Source: Rhyacophila brunnea
Lineage: Eukaryota > Arthropoda > Insecta > Trichoptera > Rhyacophilidae
Direction of reading: 5' to 3'
Assembly (NCBI GenBank): GCA_022495005.1
Contig: JAGYXB010001964.1
Location: 434,001 to 498,000, forward strand
DNA length: 64,000 nt
Within the stretch, counting starts at the first letter, position 1. Every line of letters starts with the position of its first letter. Of the stretch, positions 34,111 to 45,353 are shown in pieces. A program made the translations under genes and the position numbers. The notes beneath the pieces are model-generated. The model saw only the letters and a program-made list of their open reading frames with translations. It did not search any database and was not told the DNA's origin.

Positions 34111-36605
34111 TTCATATTAGATATGGTTTTCTGTAATTTATCAATGACAGATACAAATAGGTAGCAAGCTTAGACTATAGATACATATAGACGCCACCCG
34201 TTGCATTGCTAAATGAAGCCGCGTGCCTTGCGTTTGGTTTGTGAGCGAGCGAACGCATTCGTCTACAAATGTTCGAGACCATAGACCATTTCGCTAGTGC
34301 TCGCCTAAAGTGCTCGCACTAGACGCTCAGAATTGAAATATAATTTTCTAATATTTTACGTTATATAGTATTTTTAAGCGGTCAAAATGCAACCATTAGG
34401 TAAAGATATCTATAATTTAAGTTATTTTAAAGAAACACTAGGTCACTGATATTAAAATATATTATAAAATACAAATAAATTATCACGAACATGTATCAAC
34501 TTACCTATGAAACGTAATACCATCTTCTTGCTTATCAATACGGCTACCACATTTTAAGACAATACACAGAACCATCTTTTCTACTTAATTAACTAAAAAT
34601 ATTTACCATTGACTTTATGTTTAACACAAAAAATATCAATTTTAGAAACTCGAGCTCGCAAGTTATCGACGCTATGTGAAGCGTTTCGCCCCGATTTGAT
34701 GGCGATAGTTTTGGAAACTATCTCACAGATATGTAGACCTTTTATCTTACTCTAGCGCGTGTCGCAGAGATTGTAAGGGTGCCGAATACTTACTCACTCG
34801 CACTCATGCATCGTTTTTGTTCAGGCCTTGGTAGCAAGCGAGGTTTCATCCTGTTGTAATTGGAAATTCCTGAAGAAAAATCTTACCTTTTCTCATATTT
34901 ATCCAATAGCAACAAATTTACTCTGACATGTCAGGAATTGGATACTACAATGTGAAGATGCAAGCTATTACCACGACTAATATAAATGCTGATTCATCGA
35001 ATTGCTTTCAACTTAATACTGTCTTGAATGAAGTAAGTATTTCGCATCAAATTCCTGCAGGAATAATCTCATAGCCACAAATGATAAAACTGGTTTTGCT
35101 GATATAAAGGCATTATGTTGCAGGTGCATGGTCAATGCAACAAGTCATCAAACTCATCACAGAGCAAAAAACCTTTGATTGTCAAACCTGTTATAAATCG
35201 TTTATAACCTGCGTAACATATTATTGTAATTTATTTTAATTTTCATATAGCTACTAATATATATATTTCAAATCCCGACATGTTTGTTTACATTATCTGA
35301 GAATAATATTAAAATTTGGACTCTTACTAACAGATGATGGCATTTTTTATATCACTTTCCGATAAGATAACAAACTGTCATACGGTGAAATGTAATAAGT
35401 ACAATTAAAATTGCAATAAGGGTGATTTTTACAGATTTGTGTCAGACGTCTATAAACTTTTTTGTAAAAGTAGGTAGCCATTTTTCTCTCAGATATATGG
35501 GATGTTGTATCCTATAAGTGTAGATATATCAATGGCATATAATAATATCATAATATGTAATTCGCACCCTCGCAACTAAACCGCCACAAGTCCAGATTTA
35601 CGTGTTTTGAGTTAATTACTGCGTTTCATTGTCTACCGTTCATAGTATATGTACCGAAAATTTCATATCTCTAAGTCATTAAATTTAAGACAAAACTTCA
35701 TTGAATATCTAAACATATTTCAAAAACACAGTACAAAAATGCGAAAGGTAAAAACTTCAAACCTGATTTTCTATGTTTGACGTTTTTTGGATTGTGGCAG
35801 TTTAGTTGCGATGGTGCGAATTATAGTACCTGCCACATTGCTTGTCACTTTGCAAACACTAATAGCAATTGTCCCTTTCCCTCCACAATTGTTCGATGTA
35901 ACATTTATTTAACTAAAAAGTGGGATACAACATTATTTAAAGAACTATTTTATTATTTATAGATGCTCTCATCATGTACAAGATTCGTTTCGGCACGTGA
36001 CATGCTATACAAATTTAACTATATCACATCACTATTATAACATTAGAATTAGTGCCACCTTCCTTCCACGAGACAGTTGGCCACAGAATGAGATTTAATT
36101 TTGAGGTTATTATATTTCAAAACAATGAACAATATCTGCAACCCGTCAAATATAATAGTGGCACTTATGAGCGAAAATTGCAATATGTATATTGTATAGG
36201 TATAGGTACTTATTTGCTGAAGTAAACTATTAGGGAAGATCTGTATACATATGTTTTACCTCCTGAAGAAAACACCTACTAAAGTATACGAATTACAAAC
36301 CATCAAACAACGAAATAGATTGAGCGAGTTTTGCATAATTTTAAGTGCAATGCGGAAATATATGGGATAATAATTTTCGGTATTTCAATGAAATGTGGTA
36401 GTAAAGGATTAGATTGCGTTATCTTAGGTATGCAGTAAATATATCTTTATATCTAGCAATACACATACAACATGATTATAATCTCAATTTCTAAGTGAAA
36501 ATACATTACCGAAAATATATCATGATAAAGATAGATATTGCTTTCTATCAATTTGTCCGAAATATTATTTATTTTTTTACAAGAGATAGTTAATTCAAAA
36601 TCTTT
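34111..36605. other. Long AT-rich spacer, nothing recognised
   Basis: About 2.5 kb without frames over 65 codons and without repeat matches in the window. A moderately GC-rich stretch at 34195-34335 (GAGCGAGCGAACGC, GTGCTCGCACTAGACGC) may be an old insertion. Confidence 0.4.
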
Positions 36606-36760
36606 TTGAAAAAAATACGATGCGATCGAACTCACGCCCCTGGGATTCGCGACCACGTGCTCTACCAACTATGCTATATAAGTATTATCTAATTGCAACG
36701 AAATTAACTAGTAGTTTAAATTACAATTCTTTCCGAAGCGCTTTCGAAATTGCAACATGA
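36606..36760 (-). repeat. tRNA-related SINE with conserved upstream segment, copy 2
   Basis: The minus strand has ATAGCATAGTTGGTAGAGCA (A-box-like) and GGGCGTGAGTTCGATCGCAT (B-box-like), preceded by TTGCAATTAGATAATACTTA. Collinear with 31765-31945 but diverged. The tRNA-like segment most resembles an Ala/Val-type head. Confidence 0.55.
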
Positions 36761-36875
36761 GTACGTAAAATCAGACACTCGTTAAGCGTCATGGAAGGCA
36801 GCCCTGCATATCCATGGCTGTATATACATGAAATTAACAGTATAATTTTATTTTAGACGGAGCATATAGATATAA

Positions 36876-37112
36876 GGTGGCCGCGCGGCTTAAGCGTTGG
36901 ACTATCACGCCGTGGGTCCCAGGCTCGAATCCTGGGTCTGGCAAGTACACATATTGTTTTTCAATTTGTGTGAGAGTCAGGGTATGGACCTAATAGATTG
37001 AGCAAGTGGCTGACATCCATTTCTCGTAAAAAACAAAATCTGTTAATACAAACCTCTACTCTGTGGAGGCCCATATGATCCTATTAGGATCGGACATGGT
37101 CGGGGGAAAAAA
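36876..37112 (+). mobile_element. tRNA(Ser/Leu)-like SINE, copy 1, with TSD
   Basis: The head GGTGGCCGCGCGGCTTAAGC resembles the acceptor/D-arm of tRNA-Ser, and CCAGGCTCGAATCCTGGGTC supplies the B-box and T-arm. The body (GGTATGGACCTAATAGATTG, AGCAAGTGGCTGACATCC, TTCTCGTAAAA, CTGTGGAGGCCCATATGATC) ends in a short A run. It is flanked by a 10-bp direct repeat ATAGATATAA (36866-36875 and 37113-37122). This 237-bp insertion looks complete. Confidence 0.88.
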
Positions 37113-37261
37113 ATAGATATAAAGTAAACTGTGTTTTTTTTTTTAATATTTTTTGTTCGTTGTTTGCTAATAAATATATCGTAAATTAGACGTGCACATA
37201 AGAAGGGGGGAGGACCCTTCAGAATCGGAAAAAACACAAATTAATTAGGTAAATTAAACAT

Positions 37262-37345
37262 TACTTGTATTTCTGACTGAGGATCGTGACCCGGATGATT
37301 TGGCTATCGAACACCCTATGAACGGGTTGACCCCACTCCTCTCAA
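37262..37345 (-). repeat. RTE-like 3' end fragment
   Basis: CTGAGGATCGTGACCCGGAT then GATTTGGCTATCG, inverse of the 3' end seen at 3840-3890 and similar to the stop region of the 57618-58286 frame (GGCTGAGGATCGTGACC). Confidence 0.5.
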
Positions 37346-37429
37346 CATTCTACGACATGCAAGACCCGTGGTACTTTAATGCAACTGTCTGGGGCATCCA
37401 ATGTTTAAGTGGAATCTCTAAAAAAACAG

Positions 37430-37840
37430 ACAGCGCGGACGACACAAACGGACACTAACGATCCTAATGATTATGACCGTTAAGCCTTGTGCATTCGATA
37501 ACCACTTGTGACTGCTTGAAATAACACGTAGGTGAACATCCTTAGTTATACCTGAAGGCCAGGTGTTTATCGCTAGACTCAAAATGTGGAGTGTATGGGT
37601 AAGAGGTATGTATCTGGAAAAGTGCTGTATTCCGCGGTTGATGGGATAGTATGCGGAGTAGACGTGGAAGTCAGTGGCACGTGCCAGATTCCCGCTACTC
37701 CCGCGGACTTAAATTCACTAAAAAAATACTATGGATATTTTTTCAAAATGGACCCCCCATACCATTTTTCTGTGTGTAATAAATACGTCGGAATTATAAA
37801 CATATCGATCAATAAATACACCGTTTTGAAGTTAATAATT
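37430..37840 (+). repeat. Unclassified ~400-bp repeat, copy 1
   Basis: Homologous over its length to the inverse of 60590-60970. Shared landmarks in order are GGACGACACAAACG, ACTAACGATCCTAATGATTA, GGTGAACATCCTTAGTTATA, CCAGGTGTTTATCGCTA, ATCTGGAAAAGT and GATATTTTTTCAAAATGGAC. An 85-codon frame (37586-37843) shares only the short FFKMDPP segment with the other copy, so conserved coding is unlikely. No termini were recognised. Confidence 0.7.
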
Positions 37841-38077
37841 TGACAGTTATTTTGAGTCGATGTTTCAAAAATATCCAATCCCGCAGTGTGATCACTAAAA
37901 CGAAATATTTCTTTTAATGGATAACGTAATAAATAATAATATGTACCTACCGTAAAATGAGATACCGTAAAATTAAACCAATGCTGTCTTTTATAGTTAA
38001 TTAATGTTGTAACACTAAAATTTAGCAAAATACTCATCCCACGTGAAAAATACTGCATTGTTTCTTAAGCGACGATA

Positions 38078-38190
38078 TATAATGTTAATGTGGAGATTTT
38101 GCCGCAAATTGATTACCAGCCTGCCTCACCATAGTTACCTGCTTCACCATACTTTCATATAACCTGCCGCCCCTAGCTTACAACTTACTA
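38078..38190 (+). repeat. Dispersed repeat (CACCATACTTTCATAT family), copy 2
   Basis: Same-strand match to 23850-23965, from ATAATGTTAATGTGGAGATT to CTGCCGCCCCTAG, with about 10 bp fewer around the CACCATA repeats. Confidence 0.7.
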
Positions 38191-38498
38191 CACCCCTAAA
38201 TAATACCCCACCTCATTTGAAATGCCTTAATTGTGTAATGTTATTTGAAATCAGATTATCGATTTGTAACAATTGAAGGGGAAACAATATCAATCTGTAC
38301 CATGTTAGCAACCCCTGAGTGGCTATCTGATACTCGCGGTTACTGGAGTGGCGTACCGTTCGGGGGTTGTTATGAAACTTTAATAATTATATATATTGGT
38401 ACCAATCACACTAAATATCGCATCACTTTTAGGACACATCTTATACTTACATGTGTACTGCATAAAAACTATCCTTACACATTTAGAATCAAATGCAG

Positions 38499-38716
38499 TG
38501 TCGATCGCCGCACGGTTTAAGCGTCGGCCTATAGTGTCGTGGGTCCCAGGCTCGAATCCTGGGTCTGACAAATACATATATTGTTTTTCAATCTGTGTTT
38601 GAATCAGAGTATGGACCTAATAGATTGAGCAAGTGGCTGACATCCATTTCTCGTAAAAACAAAATCTGTTAATACAAACTTCCACGCTGTGGAGGCCTAT
38701 GTGATCTTATTCATAT
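38499..38716 (+). mobile_element. tRNA(Ser/Leu)-like SINE, copy 2
   Basis: TGTCGATCGCCGCACGGTTT, CCCAGGCTCGAATCCTGGGT, GAGTATGGACCTAATAGATT and CCACGCTGTGGAGGCCTATG align with 36876-37100 throughout. Instead of a plain A tail it runs into a TATAGGATATGGCTA tandem repeat. No TSD is evident. Confidence 0.82.
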
Positions 38717-38772
38717 AGGATATGGCTATGTTATGCTATAGGATATGGCTATATATAGGATATAGCTATTTG
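38716..38772 (+). repeat. Short tandem repeat TATAGGATATGGCTA x3-4
   Basis: Imperfect 15-mers (ATAGGATATGGCTA, CTATAGGATATGGCTA, TATAGGATATAGCTA) directly abut the SINE 3' end, probably seeded from its terminal ATTAGGAT-like tail. Confidence 0.7.
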
Positions 38773-38999
38773 GCCATAACAATAAAATTCACGTGTAAAC
38801 ATGTATTATCATGCAAGTGGCAAGATTGCATGGATGAATCAAAAAAAATCGGAATCTTCTGAATTGTCACGCGAAAGTTGGATTTGTTCAATATCTGCGC
38901 CTGCGTAGTAGAATGATATTGGCGAAACTGCCGGTAAAAAACGAACTCCACCGCGCAGAGACTCATTTTGGGGTTAACCGATTTACAGTACCGGACAAA

Positions 39000-40378
39000 T
39001 CTCTATATATATAAAAATCTCGTGTCACGATGTTTGTGGTCGAACTCCTCCGAAATGGCTCGACCGATTTTTATGAATTTTTTAATGTATATTTGTTAGG
39101 TATGAGAATAGGTCAACAAGTATATTTCATACCGCTAGATGATTAGGGTATCTCTATCCAGAAAAATTTTCTTTTATTTTTTTGACAATTTTTTTTTTGT
39201 ATTTTTTTTATTATTTGGCATAAAAAAATACTTATAACCTCAAATTTTCACTTTCCTACCCCCATCCTCCCATTTTTTAATCGCGATTATATTATTTTTG
39301 TATGAACAAATTTAACCGTCGTTCGTATTTCAAACAGAACGAAATTATTTATGTTGTTGAATGACAGATGGCACTACGTCCGAGAAGAATTCAAGAGAAG
39401 CGTCGCGTCATTTTGACATTTCATTCGGCAAATCACAACGCAGTGCGTGCAAAATTTTGTACGATTTATTTTAATTTATCTATTTTTATGTGCGTGTATT
39501 ACGGTGCACAATGCCAGCAAGACAGTTCCTGAAGTCCATTCGCACATTCAATTCATGCTTCCAAATGACTTTGTCCAGAGCAACAGAAATAGTTCACAAT
39601 ACTGCGGCAAATGGTCAACAATTCCATTCTACGTTCAAAATCAAAAGTCAACTATACCACAAAGTAGGCTCATTGCTGCTAATGCCAAACGAACCACATA
39701 CATTTTTACAAATCTACTTCATGGGCGCGGCGGTGAGGACATCAATCATGTGGATGCACGTTGCGGCTACAATAGCCTCAATTCGCCTAATGCCAGGCGC
39801 ATCGTCGGCGAACTGGACGCCCTGTTGAATGAGCACAATGAATTATTGAAATTCTTCAAAGCACACATGCACGAATTGCAAAGTGACAATCACGCTATTG
39901 TCGTCAATCCTGATAAAACACCAGCTGGAGAGCACGTATGTCGATTCAATGCGACTGTTGTTGACGACATTGCTGGAATCATGGTTGGCGACCGCACATC
40001 GACGCGAGAAATCGTGATTCGAAGAAGAAACAATAATCTGGAGTTCATCGCTGACACACACCGTTCATACGACGCTCTCCAATATCCGCTAATTTTCTGG
40101 AAGGGACAAGACGGATATTGCATAAACATTAAACAACGAGATCCTGTCACAGGTAATTCATTCATTATGAACATCATTACTCATTTTGAATTGAGAAAAT
40201 GAATGGTTGATGTTTTTTTGTTTTTATCGGCGGTCATCATCTACAGTGCTCTATTCCTCTTTCTGTCATAGATCCCATCCCCACACAATTACGATATATT
40301 CGTTACTTTTTATTTAACAACCAAAATATTCACTAGAAATAATTTATATGGCAGAACAACGTTTGCCTGGTCAGCTAG
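39000..40378 (+). mobile_element. Helitron, internally deleted, both ends present
   Basis: The 5' end TCTCTATATATATAAAAATC, followed by CTCGTGTCACGATGTTTGTG and CTCCGAAATGGCTCGACCGA, is a typical insect Helitron 5' terminus. The 3' end has the hairpin GGCA...TGCC (40350-40353 with 40364-40367) about 10 bp before the terminal CTAG (40375-40378). The insertion is between A (38999) and T (40379), as expected for rolling-circle Helitrons, with no target duplication. At 1.4 kb it lacks the Rep HUH and helicase coding regions of full elements. Confidence 0.92.
39490..40202 (+). pseudogene. Helitron-encoded N-terminal domain, frameshifted and truncated
   Basis: Two frames together represent the N-terminal (Helitron_like_N) region. 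Frame one (about 39590-39726) reads NTAANGQQFHSTFKIKSQLY and LLLMPNEPHTFLQIYFMG. Frame two takes over at about 39723 and reads RRIVGELDALLNEHNELLKF, DKTPAGEHVCRFNATVVDDI and HRSYDALQYPLIFWKGQDGY. The 251-codon open frame from 39447 therefore begins in the wrong frame for its first third. After QRDPVTG (about 40155) the sequence departs from the family and stops at 40200. HUH nuclease and helicase motifs are absent. Non-functional. Confidence 0.85.
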
Positions 40379-40985
40379 TAATACTATAAAATAACAATAT
40401 CGCGTCTCGTTTACAGAGTCAGCACTTTTACGTGTAAACAGTTATTATTGCGATAGTTTAAAATATACACTATTGCTGCAAGTAAATCCATGTACGTGTA
40501 CAGGCGCTATTGTACAAAGTATAGCATCTCTACATAACTACCATGTCGTCTTGTGGAATATGCACGTATCAAAATAATCCCATTAGGAAACACATTTGTA
40601 AAAAGGCTAGTCGAGAAACCATGGATAGTATTAAGAAAGATGGTAAAATTCTTCATATCACCAAAGACTGGTAAAATTGTACAGAAGACTGGAGTGGCTA
40701 GATGCAACATTGAAAATTGATTTAATTGGCCAGTATTTCCACAGAAGAAGTAATGTTTCTACATATTATACATATTATTATGTCACTATAGCGTAAAATC
40801 GTCAAAGAAGAGGACTGGGATACCAACATTCGTCACCTATCGTGGCATGGTATGCGAGGAAGTATTCGATTCCGAGGTAAACTAAACTGAAAAAATAAAG
40901 ATTTATTTTAATAAATATAGAACATTCGAAACAACTTAAATGAATTTTCATGTCAGATTAATGACTGAATTGCTATATATAGCAT
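40379..40985. other. Spacer, nothing recognised
   Basis: No frame over 70 codons and no repeat match. Confidence 0.35.
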
Positions 40986-41057
40986 AAACGGTAATATTAT
41001 ATTACGTAGGTACTCGTAATATTATATTATATTACATAGGTAATATTATATTACGTA
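40986..41057 (+). repeat. Tandem TAATATTATATTACGTAGG, about three units
   Basis: Imperfect units of GGTAATATTATATTACGTAG are separated by TACTCG and short expansions. They lie directly beside the left edge of the hAT-like remnant. Confidence 0.65.
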
Positions 41058-41712
41058 GCCAAAATTCTGATCCCGGGATTTCGGGATTACAATTTGACAA
41101 TCCCGGGATTGGCATTTTTTCCATTGTTAATATAAAAATTTTATATTTAAAAATAACATTATTTTTTAAGACATTTATTGTTAATATTGTATACCTTCAA
41201 TCTTGGAAATATATAAGTTTAGTGGAGTAAATAATATTTTAATATAAATAATAATGTGAATTTAATATGAGATTGCTGTTTCTGATAGTAAATACTTAAT
41301 GAATGGGTTAGCGAGATTTAAAATCGTAAAGAAAATCATGGTGTACTTATGGCCTTTCCGCTTCATAAATCTAATTAGTCAGCCAAATATGAAACTGCCG
41401 TGAAACGTATGAGATTATGGTGGAATTACTTTGTTAAAAGTACGAAGCATTGTTTTTTCCAATATTTCTCATTATTATTAATTTATGTGAAAAAATAAAA
41501 TGAATCGGCAACTTACACATGGGTATAAATCAAACTTCATTCAAACTCAGTTTATTTATAATGTAGTTATTTGTTATTAAAATATTTTTTCTGTTATATT
41601 TTCGTTTTTATTTTATTTTCCATAAAAATTGATAAAAAATCAATCCCGGCATTCATAGGTATCAAAAATAGCTCTGGATCCCGGGATTCGGCATCCCGGG
41701 ATTGGAATCCCC
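41058..41712. mobile_element. hAT-like non-autonomous remnant with ATCCCGGGAT end motifs
   Basis: The left side has GATCCCGGGATTTCGGGATT and CAATCCCGGGATTGGCA. The right side read inward has AGTGGGGATTCCAATCCCGG and GAATCCCGGGATCC. Clusters of ATCCCGGGAT near both edges resemble subterminal sites in the 16818 element. Outer termini are degenerate, and no TSD was found. Confidence 0.55.
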
Positions 41713-42494
41713 ACTTTCAACGATGTTAAAGGAAAACGATTGTCTGGTCTTTAAAAACGCAATATATATATATATATATTAGTAGTTAAGTACTTTTATT
41801 TTGTGATCTTTCAGATTGATAATTTACAATGATCATTAAACTTTACTTCTCCACTCATATTTTTAGTCAAATGTTTCCTATTCGATAAAAGAAAAACGGT
41901 TGCGTCGCCGTAACGCCACTGGAAAAATCGTCCTTATAAATTTTTCAGTAAGATAGCTGTGTTGTTTGAGCAACCGGCATTGTAATGAAGACATTTCTGT
42001 TTTATTTTTACCTATCCGGTGGATGTTTGGAGACTGCCACTGAATATGTAGTATCAATGGCCCGCCATATTCCACGAGTTTATAACAATTAAACGCACCT
42101 ATTCATTTTCATTAAAATCTAAACCGCCAATACAAACGGACGTATTTCATCTGCCAACAGGACAGTGTTTATATTGTGCTCGAAGATTTTTTTGTATCAA
42201 ATTTGTGTTTTGGAAACTCCACTCGTGAAATTAAAAAGGTAGGTAAATAATAATTTTTTAAAATATTTATCTCTGTTGTTTTATTTACAGTGGCAATCTT
42301 TTTACAATGTTTACATTTAACTAATAGTAGTTCCAAAATACACACTCGAAAATTGTTTAATATGTTTAGTAAATAATATTCCTACAATTTATAATTTGGC
42401 AACGTCTTTTTATTTTTATATATTTTTTTAAATCATTAAACAACATTCAAATATATAATCAGACAAATATACTACTTACATAACATTATGTATA
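41713..42494. other. AT-rich spacer with (AT)n microsatellite
   Basis: A run of nine or more AT units lies at about 41762-41780. No other structure was found. Confidence 0.4.
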
Positions 42495-42611
42495 CCATTA
42501 GGTCCATACTCTGACCCCAAACGAACATTGGAAAACTATATGTGTATTTGCCAGATCCAGGATTTAAAACTAGGACCCACGACATTATAAGACGACGCGT
42601 TAGCCATCGTA
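42495..42611 (-). repeat. tRNA(Ser/Leu)-like SINE, copy 3 (partial)
   Basis: The minus strand shows GTCGTGGGTCCTAGTTTTAA, ATCCTGGATCTGGCAAATAC and GTCAGAGTATGGACCTAATG, the first half of the SINE seen at 36876 and 38499. More diverged than the other two. Confidence 0.7.
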
Positions 42612-42655
42612 TCTTAATTAATAAAATTGTGAAAATGCGAAATAACGGTCCATTT

Positions 42656-42922
42656 CCGTTATTTCGAAATCCGTTAAAAGTAAAAACTATTATTTTTTCT
42701 AGGGGTCTGGGGTCCGAGCAACTAAATTATTAGTATATACGTGCGTTACTATATAAATCAATATGAAATATCAAAATGACATTTCAGTATTTTATATTTA
42801 TTCAGTATTTCTATCAAGTACAAATGTTTTTGATCGTTTAAGCTAGTCAAGTTTATATGATTCAACAGAAAATTTAAAAACGTTGTATATAAAAAGATCT
42901 TTTTATCTTGTAATTATTTTAG
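42656..42922 (+). mobile_element. TACAACGTTTTTA family, copy 7 (partial)
   Basis: Retains the second half: GTCTGGGGTCCGAGCAACTA, AATGACATTTCAGTATTTTA, GATCGTTTAAGCTAGTCAAG and TTTTATCTTGTAATTATTTT. The half containing CTAGCTAGTCGGGAAG is missing. Confidence 0.78.
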
Positions 42923-43319
42923 AATTCAGTGGAAATCCGAATTCAATTTTTAGATAATTTTCTAAATGAAAGTTCTTACTGTCTGTCGATCGTATAATTT
43001 TTAAACGAATGTATAATTTTCAGTTATTTGTAACTCAAATTAATTCAATCTACTCAATACAAAATATTTAAAAAGGGTAGCGAATTGTGAAATCTATCTT
43101 ATATTAATTGTAATTTCTCTTTCCAATTTCAATATTGTCATAGGTATTTGAAAAAAACAAAAAGTTAGTCCCCAATAAAAATTTTGGAAGTTTAAAGGGA
43201 AGTTTAACTCTTTTATTTGAATTTATTAAACGATAAAATATTCAGATGTCGATGGTCCATTATTAACCGCTGATTAAACGGAGTAAAATAACGATTAAAT
43301 TAGTTTATAATATTATTTT

Positions 43320-43818
43320 ACCACGTTTTTATTAGCTCGTATTCTTGTTTGTCCCGTACAGATTTTTTCTTGTGTGTCCAGTATAATTTTTTTCTAGTTT
43401 GTCCAAGATTTTTATTGGACGATTGAAGATTTTAAACTAACTTCCCGACTAGCTAGACATTTGAAACTTTTAGAATATATTATATAAGAACACCTCGACA
43501 ATGCATTCTTTTTATACGTTTTTTTGCTATTTTTAAGCAGAATTGAATTCATTTTCAGTTAATTCTGTTTTGTATGGAAAGTTATTATTGTTGGTTGCTA
43601 AAGGGGTCCTAGCCACTAAATTATTATTATATATACATTACTATGGAAAGCAACATGAAATGTCAAAATGACATTTCAGTATTCTCTATTTATTCAGTAT
43701 TTCTATCAAGTACAATACAAAGTTTTTATTAATACATAGAATTGTCAAGTTTATATGATTCAACAGAAAATTTAAAAACGTGGTATATAAAAAGTTCTTT
43801 TTATCTTGTAATTATTTA
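43320..43818 (+). mobile_element. TACAACGTTTTTA family, copy 8
   Basis: Full-length with ACCACGTTTTTATTAGCTCG at the left and CTTTTTATCTTGTAATTATT at the right. Like copy 3 it has the extra TTTTCTAGTTTGTCCAAG segment, so copies 3 and 8 form a subfamily. TTATTT follows both borders and might be a duplication. Confidence 0.8.
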
Positions 43819-44162
43819 TATCTAAATCAGAGTTTGAATAATTATATTATGAATTAAGATGATTCATTTGGAACTGGAACACATTTGATATATCGATGGG
43901 TAATTGCACATATTATATTGTATGTCCAGTTTTTACCGAAATTAAGTAGGTTAATTATACATAAAACGCCGGTCGGAACAGTGGCGGATTCCCGTGAAGT
44001 AGATGAAGCTGTCGCTTCAGCAGAATTAGTCAAAATGATTTTTTTAACAATCCCAATGTAAAAAATCGGTCAAAAAATGAAAGAATCCTATATCTACTTA
44101 TTATTGCTGTATTTGACTACTCCAAATAGATGTTTTATCGCACATGTCCAGACCCATTAAAG

Positions 44163-44512
44163 CATGGTCCCCACAAGGGGGGGATGACAGGACTCTGGTC
44201 TGAAGGCCCGGCGTGGCGGGATGATCAGATAAGTGGTATAAATACACATCACACATTTGCCCTAATATTAAAAAATCACCTGTGGCGCTATTTTACTTCG
44301 AAATTATTAATATTAATAGGTGCTTGTGCGATGTAATTTTACAAAACATCGATATTCGATAATTCAAGCAGGTGTAGGTATTCAAAAATACACCGAATAC
44401 CTACCCTTAAGACTAACTCGAATACCATTTGGAAAACGCTACTGTGGTGATAGATAAGGGGACTTGCTAAAGATCCTATCCTGGGGCCCCGCTTTAGGAT
44501 GAAGGGGACATG
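44163..44512 (+). mobile_element. hAT-type MITE, CATGGCCCCC family, copy 6
   Basis: 350 bp from CATGGTCCCCACAAGG to GAAGGGGACATG, flanked by a perfect 8-bp TSD CATTAAAG (44155-44162 and 44513-44520). Contains the GGCCCGGCGTGGCGGGATGA and TCACCTGTGGCGCTATTTTA family blocks. The shortest and cleanest copy, useful for defining the family's ends. Confidence 0.92.
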
Positions 44513-44950
44513 CATTAAAGTTTTTCGGGTTTTCACATACGTTGCATCTGAATCATACCGCATGCATTGAAAATATTACATATTGAGAAGATGTGAGAAG
44601 TGTCGATCGAATACATCACGATAATAATATGTTCAACTGATTTTCAATCTATCGACATTTCCAGCGATAACTCATCGTACATACTACAGTGTTGTGTTTA
44701 AAAATACTGTGGAAATAAGTTTGCATTTCAAGTACCCTAACAACATTAATTCGAGGCAATGCCCGCGATATTATTTTGAAAGTCTGCCAGTTTTGCAACA
44801 AGAAGTTCCAAAAAGAATAATACTTGCTTACTCCTGTTAATAACGCACTTGATCATGGACGGTGAATCGTTTAGTGAAGTAGAGAAATGAAAGAGAGATG
44901 AAAAAATAACATTTCTGTGTCCATAAAATCTACTACAAAATATGTAGGTA

Positions 44951-45350
44951 TATACTGCCCTTCCAAGGAAGAAGGCAGTAACTAGCAAAATTTGTAAAAT
45001 TGAGTTATGAATGCCATCCGTTGGGTAATTTTAAAAGCTATGATTATATTCTATTCACTTTAAAATCAAAAATAACAATATCTAAAATACCGTTAAAACC
45101 CTTACTGAAAAAATGAACATTTGCTAAAATAATACACATTTCTTAGCAAAAAGGGAGTAATTGCACCTATGTATTGCATTTACTGCTTATTTATTATTAC
45201 TTTGTTTGTATTTTAACATCCTAATAATAAAAATATCACCGTTTTTTTATTAATTCACAGTAGGTAATAAAATTAGAAAAAAATACATTATGTCATTTAT
45301 CTCGAAAGTGTGGGAGTTAGTTACTGCCTTCTCCTTGGAAGGGCAGTATA
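44951..45350. mobile_element. TIR element with TATACTGCCCTTCC ends
   Basis: TATACTGCCCTTCCAAGGAA then GAAGGCAGTAACTA at the left is inverted at the right with one extra A/T-type indel. Each arm is itself partly self-complementary (ACTGCC...GGCAGT). A GTA trinucleotide flanks both sides (44948-44950, 45351-45353). The 400-bp interior is AT-rich and non-coding. The superfamily is open. Confidence 0.72.
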
Positions 45351-45353
45351 GTA

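Noticed and set aside
36876..36950. Functional tRNA-Ser gene
   Set aside because: The head continues into a repeated body with a tail and TSD, and the anticodon and acceptor stems do not form cleanly; a SINE explains it.
39447..39722. First ~90 codons of the 251-codon frame as a genuine N-terminus
   Set aside because: Starts at GTG, and the family-like sequence for this stretch lies in another frame.
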